In this document: piece after piece, positions 1-8,359 of the stretch
Layout of the letters: each line of letters begins with the position of its first letter
Numbering within the stretch: the first letter of the stretch is position 1
From: Pleurotus ostreatus/Saccharomyces cerevisiae fusant
Lineage: Eukaryota; Opisthokonta
Reading direction: 5' to 3'
NCBI GenBank assembly: GCA_024196135.1
Contig: JAMQCK010000563.1
Span: 1-19,935 of the forward strand
Length of the DNA stretch: 19,935 bases
Translations under genes and position numbers: made by a program
Notes under the pieces: model-generated
What the model was told of the DNA's origin: nothing
Databases searched by the model: none
Seen by the model: only the letters and a program-made list of their open reading frames with translations

Positions 1-62
1 TCGAAGCTAGTCCGGGTGGCTAGATCTTTGTCGCACCGTCCAAGTAGACTCCGGCGACCTTC

Positions 63-115
63 GTGAGTGAGTACTCTATATTCTATTGTTGTTACTAGCT
101 GATCTCTTGATTTAG
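63..115 (+). other. Possible 5'UTR intron of F-box gene A
   Basis: A GTGAGT donor at 63 and a TTTAG acceptor ending at 115 frame a 53-nt segment with a TACTAG/CTGAT branch-like stretch about 20 nt before the acceptor. The size matches the 45-66 nt introns elsewhere in the window. It lies 70 bp before the ATG at 185, so it would be a leader intron, or the tail of an upstream exon outside the window. No coding support exists; the signals could be coincidental. Confidence 0.3.
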
Positions 116-184
116 CTAGGATCATCTCAATCGCTATATCATCTCCTTTCCCGCCAATTCAGCGTACCTGGCACTCGCTTCATT

Positions 185-1816
185 ATGGACATCGACGAGG
201 GTCCGACAATCGCAGAGGCTGCTAGGTTCGCTACCATTGATCACTGTCGAGAAGGCTACATTCCGGATAGTCATACTGCCGAAATTTTGCGCGCACACGC
301 CTGGCGTCTGGACGATCTCGACTCAAAGATCAACGCTCAAATAGCAGGACTGCAGGCGCGTCTCAGCGCGATCCGCCGGCAGTCCGCTATCACGAAGTGC
401 TTGGTGGCACCCGTCCGGCGCCTACCTCAGGAAGTCCTGTCTGACGTCTTCCTGCTCGCTTTGCCTGCGGACTATTGCAATCACCCCGCTGGCCGCAGCC
501 CGCTCAACGTCGCTGAGGTGTGCTATACGTGGCGTGCAACTGCGTTGGGGACTGCGACGCTCTGGTCGAACCTCAACATTCGGCCTAGCAGTGCTCAGGA
601 AGCCCTGCAGTGGGTGGATGTCGCGAAGCGCTACCTTCACAGGTCGAGGCAGGTTTCCCTGCGCATATCCATCGACGCGTCCAACTTTGACCGCGAGATT
701 GGCAAAGCGGCGGAGGATACAAATATCTGGTCATACATTGCGAGTCATACCCACAGGTTGCACACTCTTTCTCTGTCCAGAGTCCCTATCGGGCAGTACT
801 CTGTCTTTGAAGACAATCATTTCCCCCTCCTTCGCAAGCTCATGCTCAGCTTCAGAGCTCCCAGAGCAGACAACTGGGAGTCTATCTTAGCGGGCCCTCT
901 TCCCTTTCATGCGTTCAAGCATGCACCTCACGTACAGACGCTTCACCTCTGGTATTGTGCGGAGCCCTCGAACCTTGTCCTTCCTTCCTCGTGGAGGATC
1001 ACTCGACTCAAGATTGTCTGCGGTGATTCCATCGGGGCATTCCAGCCCGACATCGCGCCCTGCGTTCAAGCAGTGCTTTCCTGTGCATCCTCTCTGGAGC
1101 ACTGCACTCTCGAGGCGGACATCTTTGATGGTGTCGCAGTTACTATGCTCAGCCAGCAGCAGCGCACTTCTTTTCCTGCTTTGAAACGGCTTCACCTCTC
1201 GCGGGAAGCTATCCACTTTTGTCACTTCATCAGTGCTCCCGAGATCGAGAGTGTCGTGCTCACTGGGAAATATCATGACGACGATGGTGTACTGTTTTCC
1301 GCGTTCACCCAGATGGTGCGGCACTCCTCGTTCTGCCCGCGTTTGCAGAGGCTCGACCTGCGCATGTTTCCCGACATCGACGACGGCATCGGCGATTGTC
1401 TCATGCTTCTTCCTTCCATCACGACGCTCTCCCTGCGTAACCCAGTTCGGAGGACGGATGGTGTGGTTATATCGGAAGGTATAATGCAGCTCCTTACACG
1501 AGACGAAGCGGATGCGGACAGCATGCGCCTGCTCCCTCAGCTTTCGCACCTGCGCCTACACTTCGGCTCAAGCTCTCATGTCCATCTTGTCTCTGATGAA
1601 GTGGACACTGCACTGTGGCTCATGGCGCGATCACGCAGCGAGAGGGGGGTCATTCTCGATGGCAGTGAACTCGCTCTTTTGCAGGTGCACGTTAACTCAC
1701 GGTACTATCTGCCACCCGCGGAGTTTGTGCAGTCGGACTGTATCCACTATGACGAGGGCCTTGACCAGGAAGTGCGCGGTATGGACTGCGAAGCAGAAGA
1801 TTTTGATAGTGAGTAG
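185..1816 (+). CDS. F-box/LRR-like protein, gene A (543 aa, intronless)
   Basis: Predicted substrate-recognition subunit of an SCF (Skp1-Cullin-F-box) ubiquitin ligase. Residues 18-30 carry a family motif ending in GYIPDSH. A short amphipathic coiled-coil-like helix follows (about 40-66, LDDLDSKINAQIAGLQARL). The F-box-like domain spans about 74-127: it opens with LVAPVRRLPQEVLSDVF and closes with AEVCYTWRATALGTATLW. From about 130 to 500 there are irregular leucine-rich segments, with the recurrent elements CVQAVLSCASSLEHC, FPALKRLHL and CLMLLPSITTLSL. The tail is acidic. The ATG at 185 has A at -3 and precedes the family N-terminal motif. The gene has no introns, unlike the housekeeping neighbours. 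It is closely paralogous to the genes at 6333-7967, 12859-14529 and 14681-16198. The substrate is unknown. SCF membership is inferred from the F-box alone. Confidence 0.88.
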   Translation: MDIDEGPTIAEAARFATIDHCREGYIPDSHTAEILRAHAWRLDDLDSKINAQIAGLQARLSAIRRQSAITKCLVAPVRRLPQEVLSDVFLLALPADYCNHPAGRSPLNVAEVCYTWRATALGTATLWSNLNIRPSSAQEALQWVDVAKRYLHRSRQVSLRISIDASNFDREIGKAAEDTNIWSYIASHTHRLHTLSLSRVPIGQYSVFEDNHFPLLRKLMLSFRAPRADNWESILAGPLPFHAFKHAPHVQTLHLWYCAEPSNLVLPSSWRITRLKIVCGDSIGAFQPDIAPCVQAVLSCASSLEHCTLEADIFDGVAVTMLSQQQRTSFPALKRLHLSREAIHFCHFISAPEIESVVLTGKYHDDDGVLFSAFTQMVRHSSFCPRLQRLDLRMFPDIDDGIGDCLMLLPSITTLSLRNPVRRTDGVVISEGIMQLLTRDEADADSMRLLPQLSHLRLHFGSSSHVHLVSDEVDTALWLMARSRSERGVILDGSELALLQVHVNSRYYLPPAEFVQSDCIHYDEGLDQEVRGMDCEAEDFDSE

Positions 1817-2144
1817 GTGACGACTCCCCCAAGTCTGTTTAGTGTAGCTTCGAATGTATAGAAGTACTGAGAAATACTGTTCAGTCGCCTGGATATAGTA
1901 TGACCACCTTCGAGCTTTCAAGATCGGTCTGGCGAGAACAAGCGCCATACGGAGGTCGCCGCGCAAGGCATGCTCACGACGCCCGTCGCGCGTGTGACAT
2001 GACGCCGGCAGCGTTCATAGCTTGGCTACTATATATACTCAAGCAATCTCAAGGAATCGGGAGCGTTTGACATGCAAAACAGGGAGGATGATATTCAGCT
2101 ATTGATTTCAGGTCAAAGCTGCATGAGCTCGGAGATATGCGATT
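1817..2144. other. Intergenic, 3' ends of F-box gene A and F-box relic
   Basis: This 328-bp stretch separates two convergent 3' ends. No supported gene is present. A TATATA run at 2030-2035 sits about 40 bp before the short ATG-initiated frame at 2072, but that frame is simply antisense to the relic's C-terminus, so I do not call a gene. Nothing else stands out. Confidence 0.5.
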
Positions 2145-3780
2145 TCAGTCTTCTATTTTTTCCAGTTCCCCGTCCCAGAAGTCCCGACAGTCCGTCTCAA
2201 AATGTTCCAGCGCTTCAAGCACGAGTCCCTTCCCGACTATGCGCCGGGAACGCGAACGCTCCATCCTGTTCATGGCCCTCCGCATGTACTTGTCCGGATC
2301 GTAGTACTGGAGCTCCTCTTCGTCCTCCTCGTAACGCACGCGATGGTAGAAGAGCAAGAGGTCTTTGAGCTTTGGTAGGAGAAGGAGGTTCTCTGTCGAC
2401 CGCTTCGTACGCGTCAACGCCCGCACCAGCTCTTCCTGCACCAACGCGTGCGTCACGGGGTACTCGAGACCCTCATTGTCCGTGATTGAGAGAGAGGTGA
2501 GCGACGGAAGACGCCTGAGGCAATGGATCAAGTTGGGCACCGATTGCCGGACGTTGGTGAGGGTGAGGACAAGCATGTTGGAGCATCCAGACGACCGCAC
2601 GACCATGTCTTCGAAAGCGGGGAGGTCATTCCAGGAGTTGGCCTGTGGTACGGATGTGGTATCGAGGCGCACACCGACGAGGCTCGGCGCGGTGATGAGG
2701 GTAAGGAGATGGGCAGCACCGACGAGGATAAGCTCCTTGAGGGCGGGGTACGTCGTCAGCTTCTGTCGTCAGCTTCTCCGTGCCACAATGATGGGCGTTA
2801 AGCCCGATGGCTGTTATGTGTCAGTATTCCAGCGTAGGGCTACACGCGGATATGGCCTGAAGACATGGACCAAGGCTGGCCCTTACGTTGCCGAATGCAC
2901 CCTCTCCGCATTTTATAGTCAAATCCGTGAGTTTCCACGCCGTTGGGAGGATCAACGGGGTAGGCATGTGGTGGTAGTCGATGGACAGGCGCTGTAAGTT
3001 GTGCGCACTCTCGAAGAAGTCTAGCGTGATCCCGTCTGTCTCGTGAGAGGTGATAGCCAGTCGCTCAAGGGCGAAGAGCTCCAGAGGAGGCTGTCGCTGT
3101 CGCAGAGCATGGGGAGGCATATGCTGGAACGCGACGTTTTCCATCGCCCTGCCTGCGCACACATGGCCGACCAAACTTCATCGCTCCAGAACTCGTCGTG
3201 AAGGTAGACATCCTCGAACGTTTTGTACCAGCCTCCCTCGTGAAGAGATCAAAGCTGGTGGCGAGAGGTACAGGGTAGGACCGTTGCAGGAATGCGAGTG
3301 CCGCGTCCTTCCACCCGTGCGTGGGGTGGTTGTCATGGGTCCACAGCTTTGCGGATCCCCGAGCCACCATCCGCCATCTATAGCAGACTTGGGCGAAGTT
3401 CAGTGTCTTCGTACCGATGCTATGGTGTTGCCAGTCCACGGCAAGGGTTTGTTCGGATACCTGCGTCAAGGTCTCGACTGGCAGTGGGCGTACAGGCGCG
3501 AGCGGGCAGGTGTGGATCTTGGCCTGATCCGTAGCTCTCATCTAAAGGTCCAGAGAGTGGGATACGTAGTTCACAAGTCGCGTAGATAGGACTTCAGTTG
3601 CTCTACTTGAGCGCTGGGCACTGAGGTAGCTTGCTCCGAGAGAAGATATCTGTCGCGCAGATGTTGGTATGACGCGGTATTCGCTATATGCTGGAGGACG
3701 TCTTCTGCTTGGGGGAGCGAGGGGCACGGTAATGTGCGGTAATGGTGGTCGAAGGAGAGAGATCGAGACGCGTGGTCCAT
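2145..3780 (-). pseudogene. Decayed F-box/LRR-like gene
   Basis: Read on the minus strand, the segment retains the whole family architecture but in at least four frame blocks. At 3780-3571 there is an N-terminal block (QHLRDRYLLSEQA, then a helix) ended by TGA. At 3541-3250 lies an F-box block (PLAPVRPLPVETL and LNFAQVCYRWRMVARGSAKLW). At about 3245-3141 is a third block, and at 3140-2821 a fourth (PLILPTAWKLTDLTIKCGEG, CLQAISACSPTLEY) ending in a premature TGA at 2821-2823. At 2763-2145 is the C-terminal block (PALKELILVGAAHLLTLI, HCLRRLPSLTSLSI). Visible lesions are an indel near 3231-3250, a missing A in the run at 3137-3140, the TGA, and a 13-bp tandem duplication. The alternative, a real spliced gene, is unlikely because the block junctions lack intron-sized gaps and every intact paralogue is intronless. 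Its 5' end lies about 107 bp from VPS45. Confidence 0.78.
2752..2777. repeat. 13-bp tandem duplication causing a frameshift
   Basis: The unit GTCGTCAGCTTCT occurs twice head to tail, at 2752-2764 and 2765-2777. Thirteen is not a multiple of three. On the minus strand, removing one copy joins the reading EKLTTYPALKELILVG, a good match to the FPALKRLHL region of the intact paralogues. Keeping both shifts the frame. It is therefore a probable inactivating, or post-inactivation, lesion in the F-box relic. Confidence 0.85.
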
Positions 3781-3886
3781 CGCGACTCGCGAATGATGCC
3801 GCGCCGCAGCGCGCCTTGACCTTCACGTTCATATCGGATTCTCCAAAAGTTGTAGACATCGGCTGCGGCTTTGCCCAGTCGCCAGG

Positions 3887-6240
3887 ATGGACGTCGTCAA
3901 GGCAGTTGAGACTTATGTTACGCGCATGGTCTCAGAGCCCTCGGCGATGAAGGTCCTCCTTCTGGACTCACATACGGTGCGCGGTGCATCCCCCCGTAGC
4001 AGCAGAGATCTGATCATAGCAGACCCCCATCGTCTCTCTAGCCTCAACACAGTCTACACTACTGGCCCACCAGGTGTACCTGACCGACCGCATCGACAAC
4101 AAGAAGCGCGAGCGCATGACGCACATGAAGTGCGTCTGCTTCCTGCAGAACAACGAAGACAGCCTCGAAGCGATGCAGCTCGAGCTGAAGGAGCCAAAGT
4201 ACGGAGAGTATTACCTGTGTCAGTCGTGGTGAATCATATACACCGTGCATTGCGCGTTCGCCGGCTCGCTAACACGACGCGCAGACTTCAGCAACATCCT
4301 CACCAAGTCGGCCATTGAGAGGCTAGCGGAGGCGGACGAGTATGAGGTGGTGAGGGAGGTGCAGGTGCGTACGTTGATATCGCTCGTTGATTGGCCCTAA
4401 CTCGTGCTCAGGAGTACTTCGCGGACTATGCACCACTACTCCCATCCCTGTTCTCCCTCAACCAGACACCATCCGCCGAGAAACCGTTGTACGGATCCAA
4501 CCCAAACTCATGGAATCCGCAAGCGCTGGAACGCGCCGTACAGGGGATCACCGCAGTGCTGCTCAGTCTCAAGAAGAAGCCGACAATACGCTACGAGAAG
4601 ATGAGCGGTATGGCACACAAGCTTGCAGGCGAGATCCAGCACCGTATTCACGCAGAAGAACAACTGTTCGACTTCCGCCCTACCCAAATACCACCTCTAC
4701 TCCTCATCCTCGACCGGCGGAACGATCCTGTGACACCTCTCCTATCGCAATGGACGTACCAGGCGATGGTTCACGAGTTGCTCGGGATACAGAATGGTCG
4801 CGTCAGTCTGCGCACTGTGCCAGACATCAGGCCAGAGCTATCCGTATGTCCGCCGAACGCTTCAGGATAACACTCAGGTGCTAACTCATTCACAGGAAAT
4901 CACCCTCACCACTTCCACTGACCCATTCTTCCAAGCGCACCACCTCTCTACCTTCGGTGATCTCGGTGGCTCGTTGAAGGAGTACGTGCAATCGTACCAG
5001 GCGCGATCCGCCGCGCACGCACCGAACGCCATCAACTCGATATCGGACATGAAGCGGTTCGTCGAGGAGTACCCAGAATTCCGTAAACTTGGCGGCAATG
5101 TCAGCAAGCACGTCGCCCTGGTTGGCGAGCTCAGTCGTTTGGTAGAGCGGGACAAGTTACTGGTCATCGGTGAGGTCGAGCAGGGGTTGGCGACAAGTTC
5201 TGGTGCGGATATCAAGGTAGTATGCGCAAGTACAGTCGCAGCCATGTAAGCTAACAACCGTTCAGGAAGTGCAAGCGATAGTCACGGACCCGACGGTATC
5301 ACCCTGGCATAAACTGCGACTCGTAATCCTCTACGCGCTGCGGTATCAGAAGACGCAGACTGCCAATATTGCGACCTTGATAAACTTGCTCTTGTCCAAC
5401 GGTGTACCAAGAGAAGATGCGCGGGTGCGTCTGATAACTGAAGCTTTTATGTACTGAGCTGACAGCATGCAGCTGGTGTATGTCTTCCTTAACATCGCTG
5501 GCCATGATCAGCGGCAAGACGACCTATTCTCGACCGAGTCGCTCCTAGCAAAGGGTCGATCCGCATTGAAGGGCCTCAAGGTGCGAAGTCACGTCCTGAA
5601 CGGATGTTACTAGGCGTACTGACGTGGCTTCAAGGGTGTTGAGAATGTTTACACGCAACATCGACCACACCTATCCACCACGATGGAGAACCTGCTTCGC
5701 GGACGGTTACGAGATACCAGTTACCCCTTCATCGAAAGCCCGGGGCCAAACGCGGGATTGCAAAGGTTCGTACGCTTCCTAGCCGTCCCTGCCAGCATCT
5801 TACACCTGCCCTGCAGACCACAAGACGTGATCATCTTCATGATCGGCGGCACCACCTACGAAGAAGCCCGCACCGTGACCCTCTTCAACCAGGACCCCGT
5901 CTCTGCCTCCGATGGGAACGTCACCGCTGCAACAGGAACGCGCTTCCTCCTTGGCGGCTCCTGCGTTCACAACTCGTCGAGCTACCTGGAAATGGTACGC
6001 GCTGCGGCGCAAAACTTCCCGGCGTCCGTCTACGAGCCTCCGCCCGAGTCCGCGTCGAACGCGCCCGTGTTGAACTTGAACCTCGGCGGCGTGAACGTGA
6101 GCCTGGGCGGTCCCGCTGGGACGGGTGTATACCGCACGAGCGGCGAGCATGTGGGCGTGCAGGCGGAGGGGATCCGGGAGGGCGTCATGAGCTTGTTCGG
6201 GAAGGTGAAGGAGGGCGTGGACAGGATTCAGATACCATAA
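3887..6240 (+). CDS. VPS45: Vps45-type SM (Sec1/Munc18) protein, 9 exons, 646 aa
   Basis: SM-family regulator that binds the syntaxin Tlg2/STX16 and controls SNARE assembly at the trans-Golgi network/endosome. Exons: 3887-3976, 4023-4218, 4285-4364, 4412-4843, 4896-5216, 5266-5424, 5473-5580, 5635-5765, 5817-6240; eight introns of 46-66 nt, all GT-AG. The spliced protein follows Vps45 collinearly: VVKAVETYVTRM with MKVLLLDSHTTPIVSL at the N-terminus, then YLTDRID, KYGEYYLYFSN, LAEADEYEVVREVQ, PPLLLILDRRNDPVTPLL, QWTYQAMVHELLGI, VSKHVALVGELSRLV, GLKGVENVYTQHRP, RPQDVIIFMIGGTTYEEA and LLGGSCVHNSSSYLE. The 646 aa exceed yeast (577) and human (570) mainly through a C-terminal tail rich in Gly, Ser and Asn. 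The start ATG has A at -3. Intron 8 (51 nt) is stopless and in frame, but the family match requires its removal. Its stop is 92 bp from that of F-box gene B, so the 3'UTRs probably overlap. Confidence 0.95.
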
Positions 6241-6332
6241 ATTATGCATGCAGGCGCAAGAATGAGAATGTATGAGGGCGAGTGATACCACTGCTTGTAT
6301 GTATCTCCGCATACTCTGTCCAGAGGGGAATT

Positions 6333-7967
6333 CTACTCCGCCTCCTCGTCGAAGAGGGAATCGACGTCGGTGTTGTCCAAGCTGGGTGGTACTGCATCTT
6401 GGTAGATCGTAATGTCGCCGTCGCCTGGCGTGTACTCCTCTGGAGGCCAACGCCCGGGATAGTCTGTGTGGAGCTCCACCACAGCCAGTTCATGGCCATC
6501 GACGAACATGCCTCGCTTCTGCCGCGACTGCGCGAGTCTCCAGATCTCGCGATCCAGGATTCCATCGCGGGGGTGTCGCTCTGAACTGCGAGTGACGAGG
6601 GTAAGATGGGATAGACGCGGGAGGAGGTGCAGAGTTTCCGGACGGGTCTCGTCGCGAGTCAAGCCCTTGAGTAACTCTCCAGAGACGAGCGGACCGGTCT
6701 GGCGCACGCCTGGCTCTGGTTTGTTGCACAAGGTGAGTGTCGTGAGAGATGGTAGCAGCTCCAAGCAGCGTACGAGATGGACCGACGTATCAGAGAAGGA
6801 ACGCATACTAAGTGATCGCAAGCGCGAGCAGACGCTCGAGCGCTGCAGTAGATCAACGAATCGAAGTATGCTCTCATCGTCAAAGGATATATCGTACGCA
6901 GTAAGGACGATACTCTCGATCGCAGGCGTCGTCATGTAAAACATCAAGTCGAGCGCATCCTGAAAGAGGCCGAGTCGCTTGAGAACGGGGAAGATCGTCC
7001 TTTGTAAGGTATCGTCTTCCTCGATGGGTAAGCGGTCAAGACAGCCTGTCGCAATTCGGCAATCTAGGAGGTGAGGGGCGCAAGATAAAATCGCTTGCAA
7101 GCAGGGTGCGAGGTCAGGTTGATACTCTTTTTCTCGGTCACCGCAAACGATGCTGAGGTGAGTGATTGTCCATGAGGATGGGACGACCAGTGTTTCGGGA
7201 AACTTCAGGTATTGCAGGCGCAATTTTTGGAGTTGTGGCGCGTGCTCGAATGCATGGAGGGGAATGGTGTATGTGCCGAGGAACTCCCGACTCCAGATAT
7301 CGCCGAAATCCAGACGCAGCTCGCGGAGAATAGGCCAGTGCTTGCCTTCGAACTCGCGGTACGATAGGACGGGCAAGTAGCAAAGGCTCAACGAGCGCAG
7401 CTGGGATGACCGAGTCGCGATAGACTCATAGATGTCCCACGCTTCCGGCGCCTCTGTGAAAGGCGTATAGTAGCGGTCGATGTCCATGAACAGCCGCATT
7501 GGCATATTCTGAGACCTTTGGAACCAGCGCTGGATTGCTTCAGCCCAAAGCGAGGGATTGACCTCGTTTTGAGGCTGGAAATGGATGTTGGCCCATAGCG
7601 CAGGCGTAGCGAGCGCGGTCAAGCGCCACGTGTGGCAGACCTCGGATACCTGCAGGCGCATGCGTCCGGACTGACTCTGGGTCCACGTATCAGCGGCAAC
7701 GCGCAGGAATATATCGGCCAGTAGCTCTTGGGGGAGGCGTCGGATGGGCGCAAGGACAGACCGATTGACGGCTGCCTGCAGGCGGACAGCGTCAATCTGC
7801 GCCTGTAACTTCGACAGTTGGGAGCAGAGGCTCTCCTCGATCTCGTCTAGGCGAAACGAGTGCGCGGCGATCAGACTGGCAATATGGGCATCGGGGACGT
7901 AGCCTTCGCGGTGGAGTTGTACATTGGCGAGCTTAGCAGCCTCCTCAATGATTGTGACAGGCTCCAT
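6333..7967 (-). CDS. F-box/LRR-like protein, gene B (544 aa, intronless)
   Basis: Predicted SCF substrate-recognition protein, the closest relative of gene A by eye and almost identical in length (544 versus 543). Residues 17-28 hold the N-terminal motif (REGYVPDAH). A helix with heptad-like spacing covers about 40-66. The F-box-like domain lies at about 72-126 (VLAPIRRLPQELLADIF ... VSEVCHTWRLTALATPALW). Leucine-rich segments follow, with CLQAILSCAPHLLDC, FPVLKRLGL, CLELLPSLTTLTL and LLPRLSHLTLV. The frame is open to 8084, but I place the start at 7967 (MEPV). That ATG has G at -3 and aligns with gene A's start; the 39 extra codons look non-coding. The tail is acidic (FDEEAE). No intron is needed. 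The promoter must lie in the 392 bp before the thioesterase stop. Confidence 0.87.
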   Translation of the reverse strand: MEPVTIIEEAAKLANVQLHREGYVPDAHIASLIAAHSFRLDEIEESLCSQLSKLQAQIDAVRLQAAVNRSVLAPIRRLPQELLADIFLRVAADTWTQSQSGRMRLQVSEVCHTWRLTALATPALWANIHFQPQNEVNPSLWAEAIQRWFQRSQNMPMRLFMDIDRYYTPFTEAPEAWDIYESIATRSSQLRSLSLCYLPVLSYREFEGKHWPILRELRLDFGDIWSREFLGTYTIPLHAFEHAPQLQKLRLQYLKFPETLVVPSSWTITHLSIVCGDREKEYQPDLAPCLQAILSCAPHLLDCRIATGCLDRLPIEEDDTLQRTIFPVLKRLGLFQDALDLMFYMTTPAIESIVLTAYDISFDDESILRFVDLLQRSSVCSRLRSLSMRSFSDTSVHLVRCLELLPSLTTLTLCNKPEPGVRQTGPLVSGELLKGLTRDETRPETLHLLPRLSHLTLVTRSSERHPRDGILDREIWRLAQSRQKRGMFVDGHELAVVELHTDYPGRWPPEEYTPGDGDITIYQDAVPPSLDNTDVDSLFDEEAE

Positions 7968-8359
7968 TGCGTTGATGCTTCGATAAGATTGGTGACGCGG
8001 AGCACAACAGACGGAGGGCGCAGATCTGTGACGATTCCCGCGATTATCCAAGTGATGTATCACAGGGCCGGGAAGAGCTGCCAACGAATGTCGGTCAACA
8101 TTACGGAGAGGGATAGCGCTGCTTGCTTACTCTGACACTGGCTCGCACGGGAGGATTCTACAAGCACTCGCTGGTGGTGGTAGAAGTCAGGATCGGTGGG
8201 ATAAGATTAGAACGATTGCTGAAGCCCGTGGGACACACGTGCTTTCGCGCGTGGTCCGGCCTGCCTGGCTGTGAGCCTTACAATTGCATTGTATGCACCT
8301 TCCTCGGGCATATGAAGAGAGCAAAAGATGTCTAATCAGACCATACCACTGTACATCTA
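7968..8359. other. Intergenic: promoter side of F-box gene B, 3' side of thioesterase
   Basis: This 392-bp gap holds the presumed promoter of F-box gene B (minus strand) and the 3'UTR of the thioesterase gene. The open frames here lack family resemblance. I see no clear TATA or CCAAT element and no repeat. Confidence 0.4.

Noticed and set aside
887..1549. 220-codon antisense frame across F-box gene A
   Set aside because: Fully antisense to a well-supported coding region, with no recognisable domain.
2365..2997. 210-codon plus-strand frame over the F-box relic
   Set aside because: Antisense to the relic, whose minus-strand translation matches the paralogues; the plus reading matches nothing.
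5800..6450. 216-codon antisense frame over the last VPS45 exon and into F-box gene B's 3' end
   Set aside because: Arg/His-rich shadow of the GC-rich VPS45 exon with no homology seen.
7968..8084. 39-codon N-terminal extension of F-box gene B
   Set aside because: Not family-like; the ATG at 7967 aligns with the paralogue starts and has a purine at -3.
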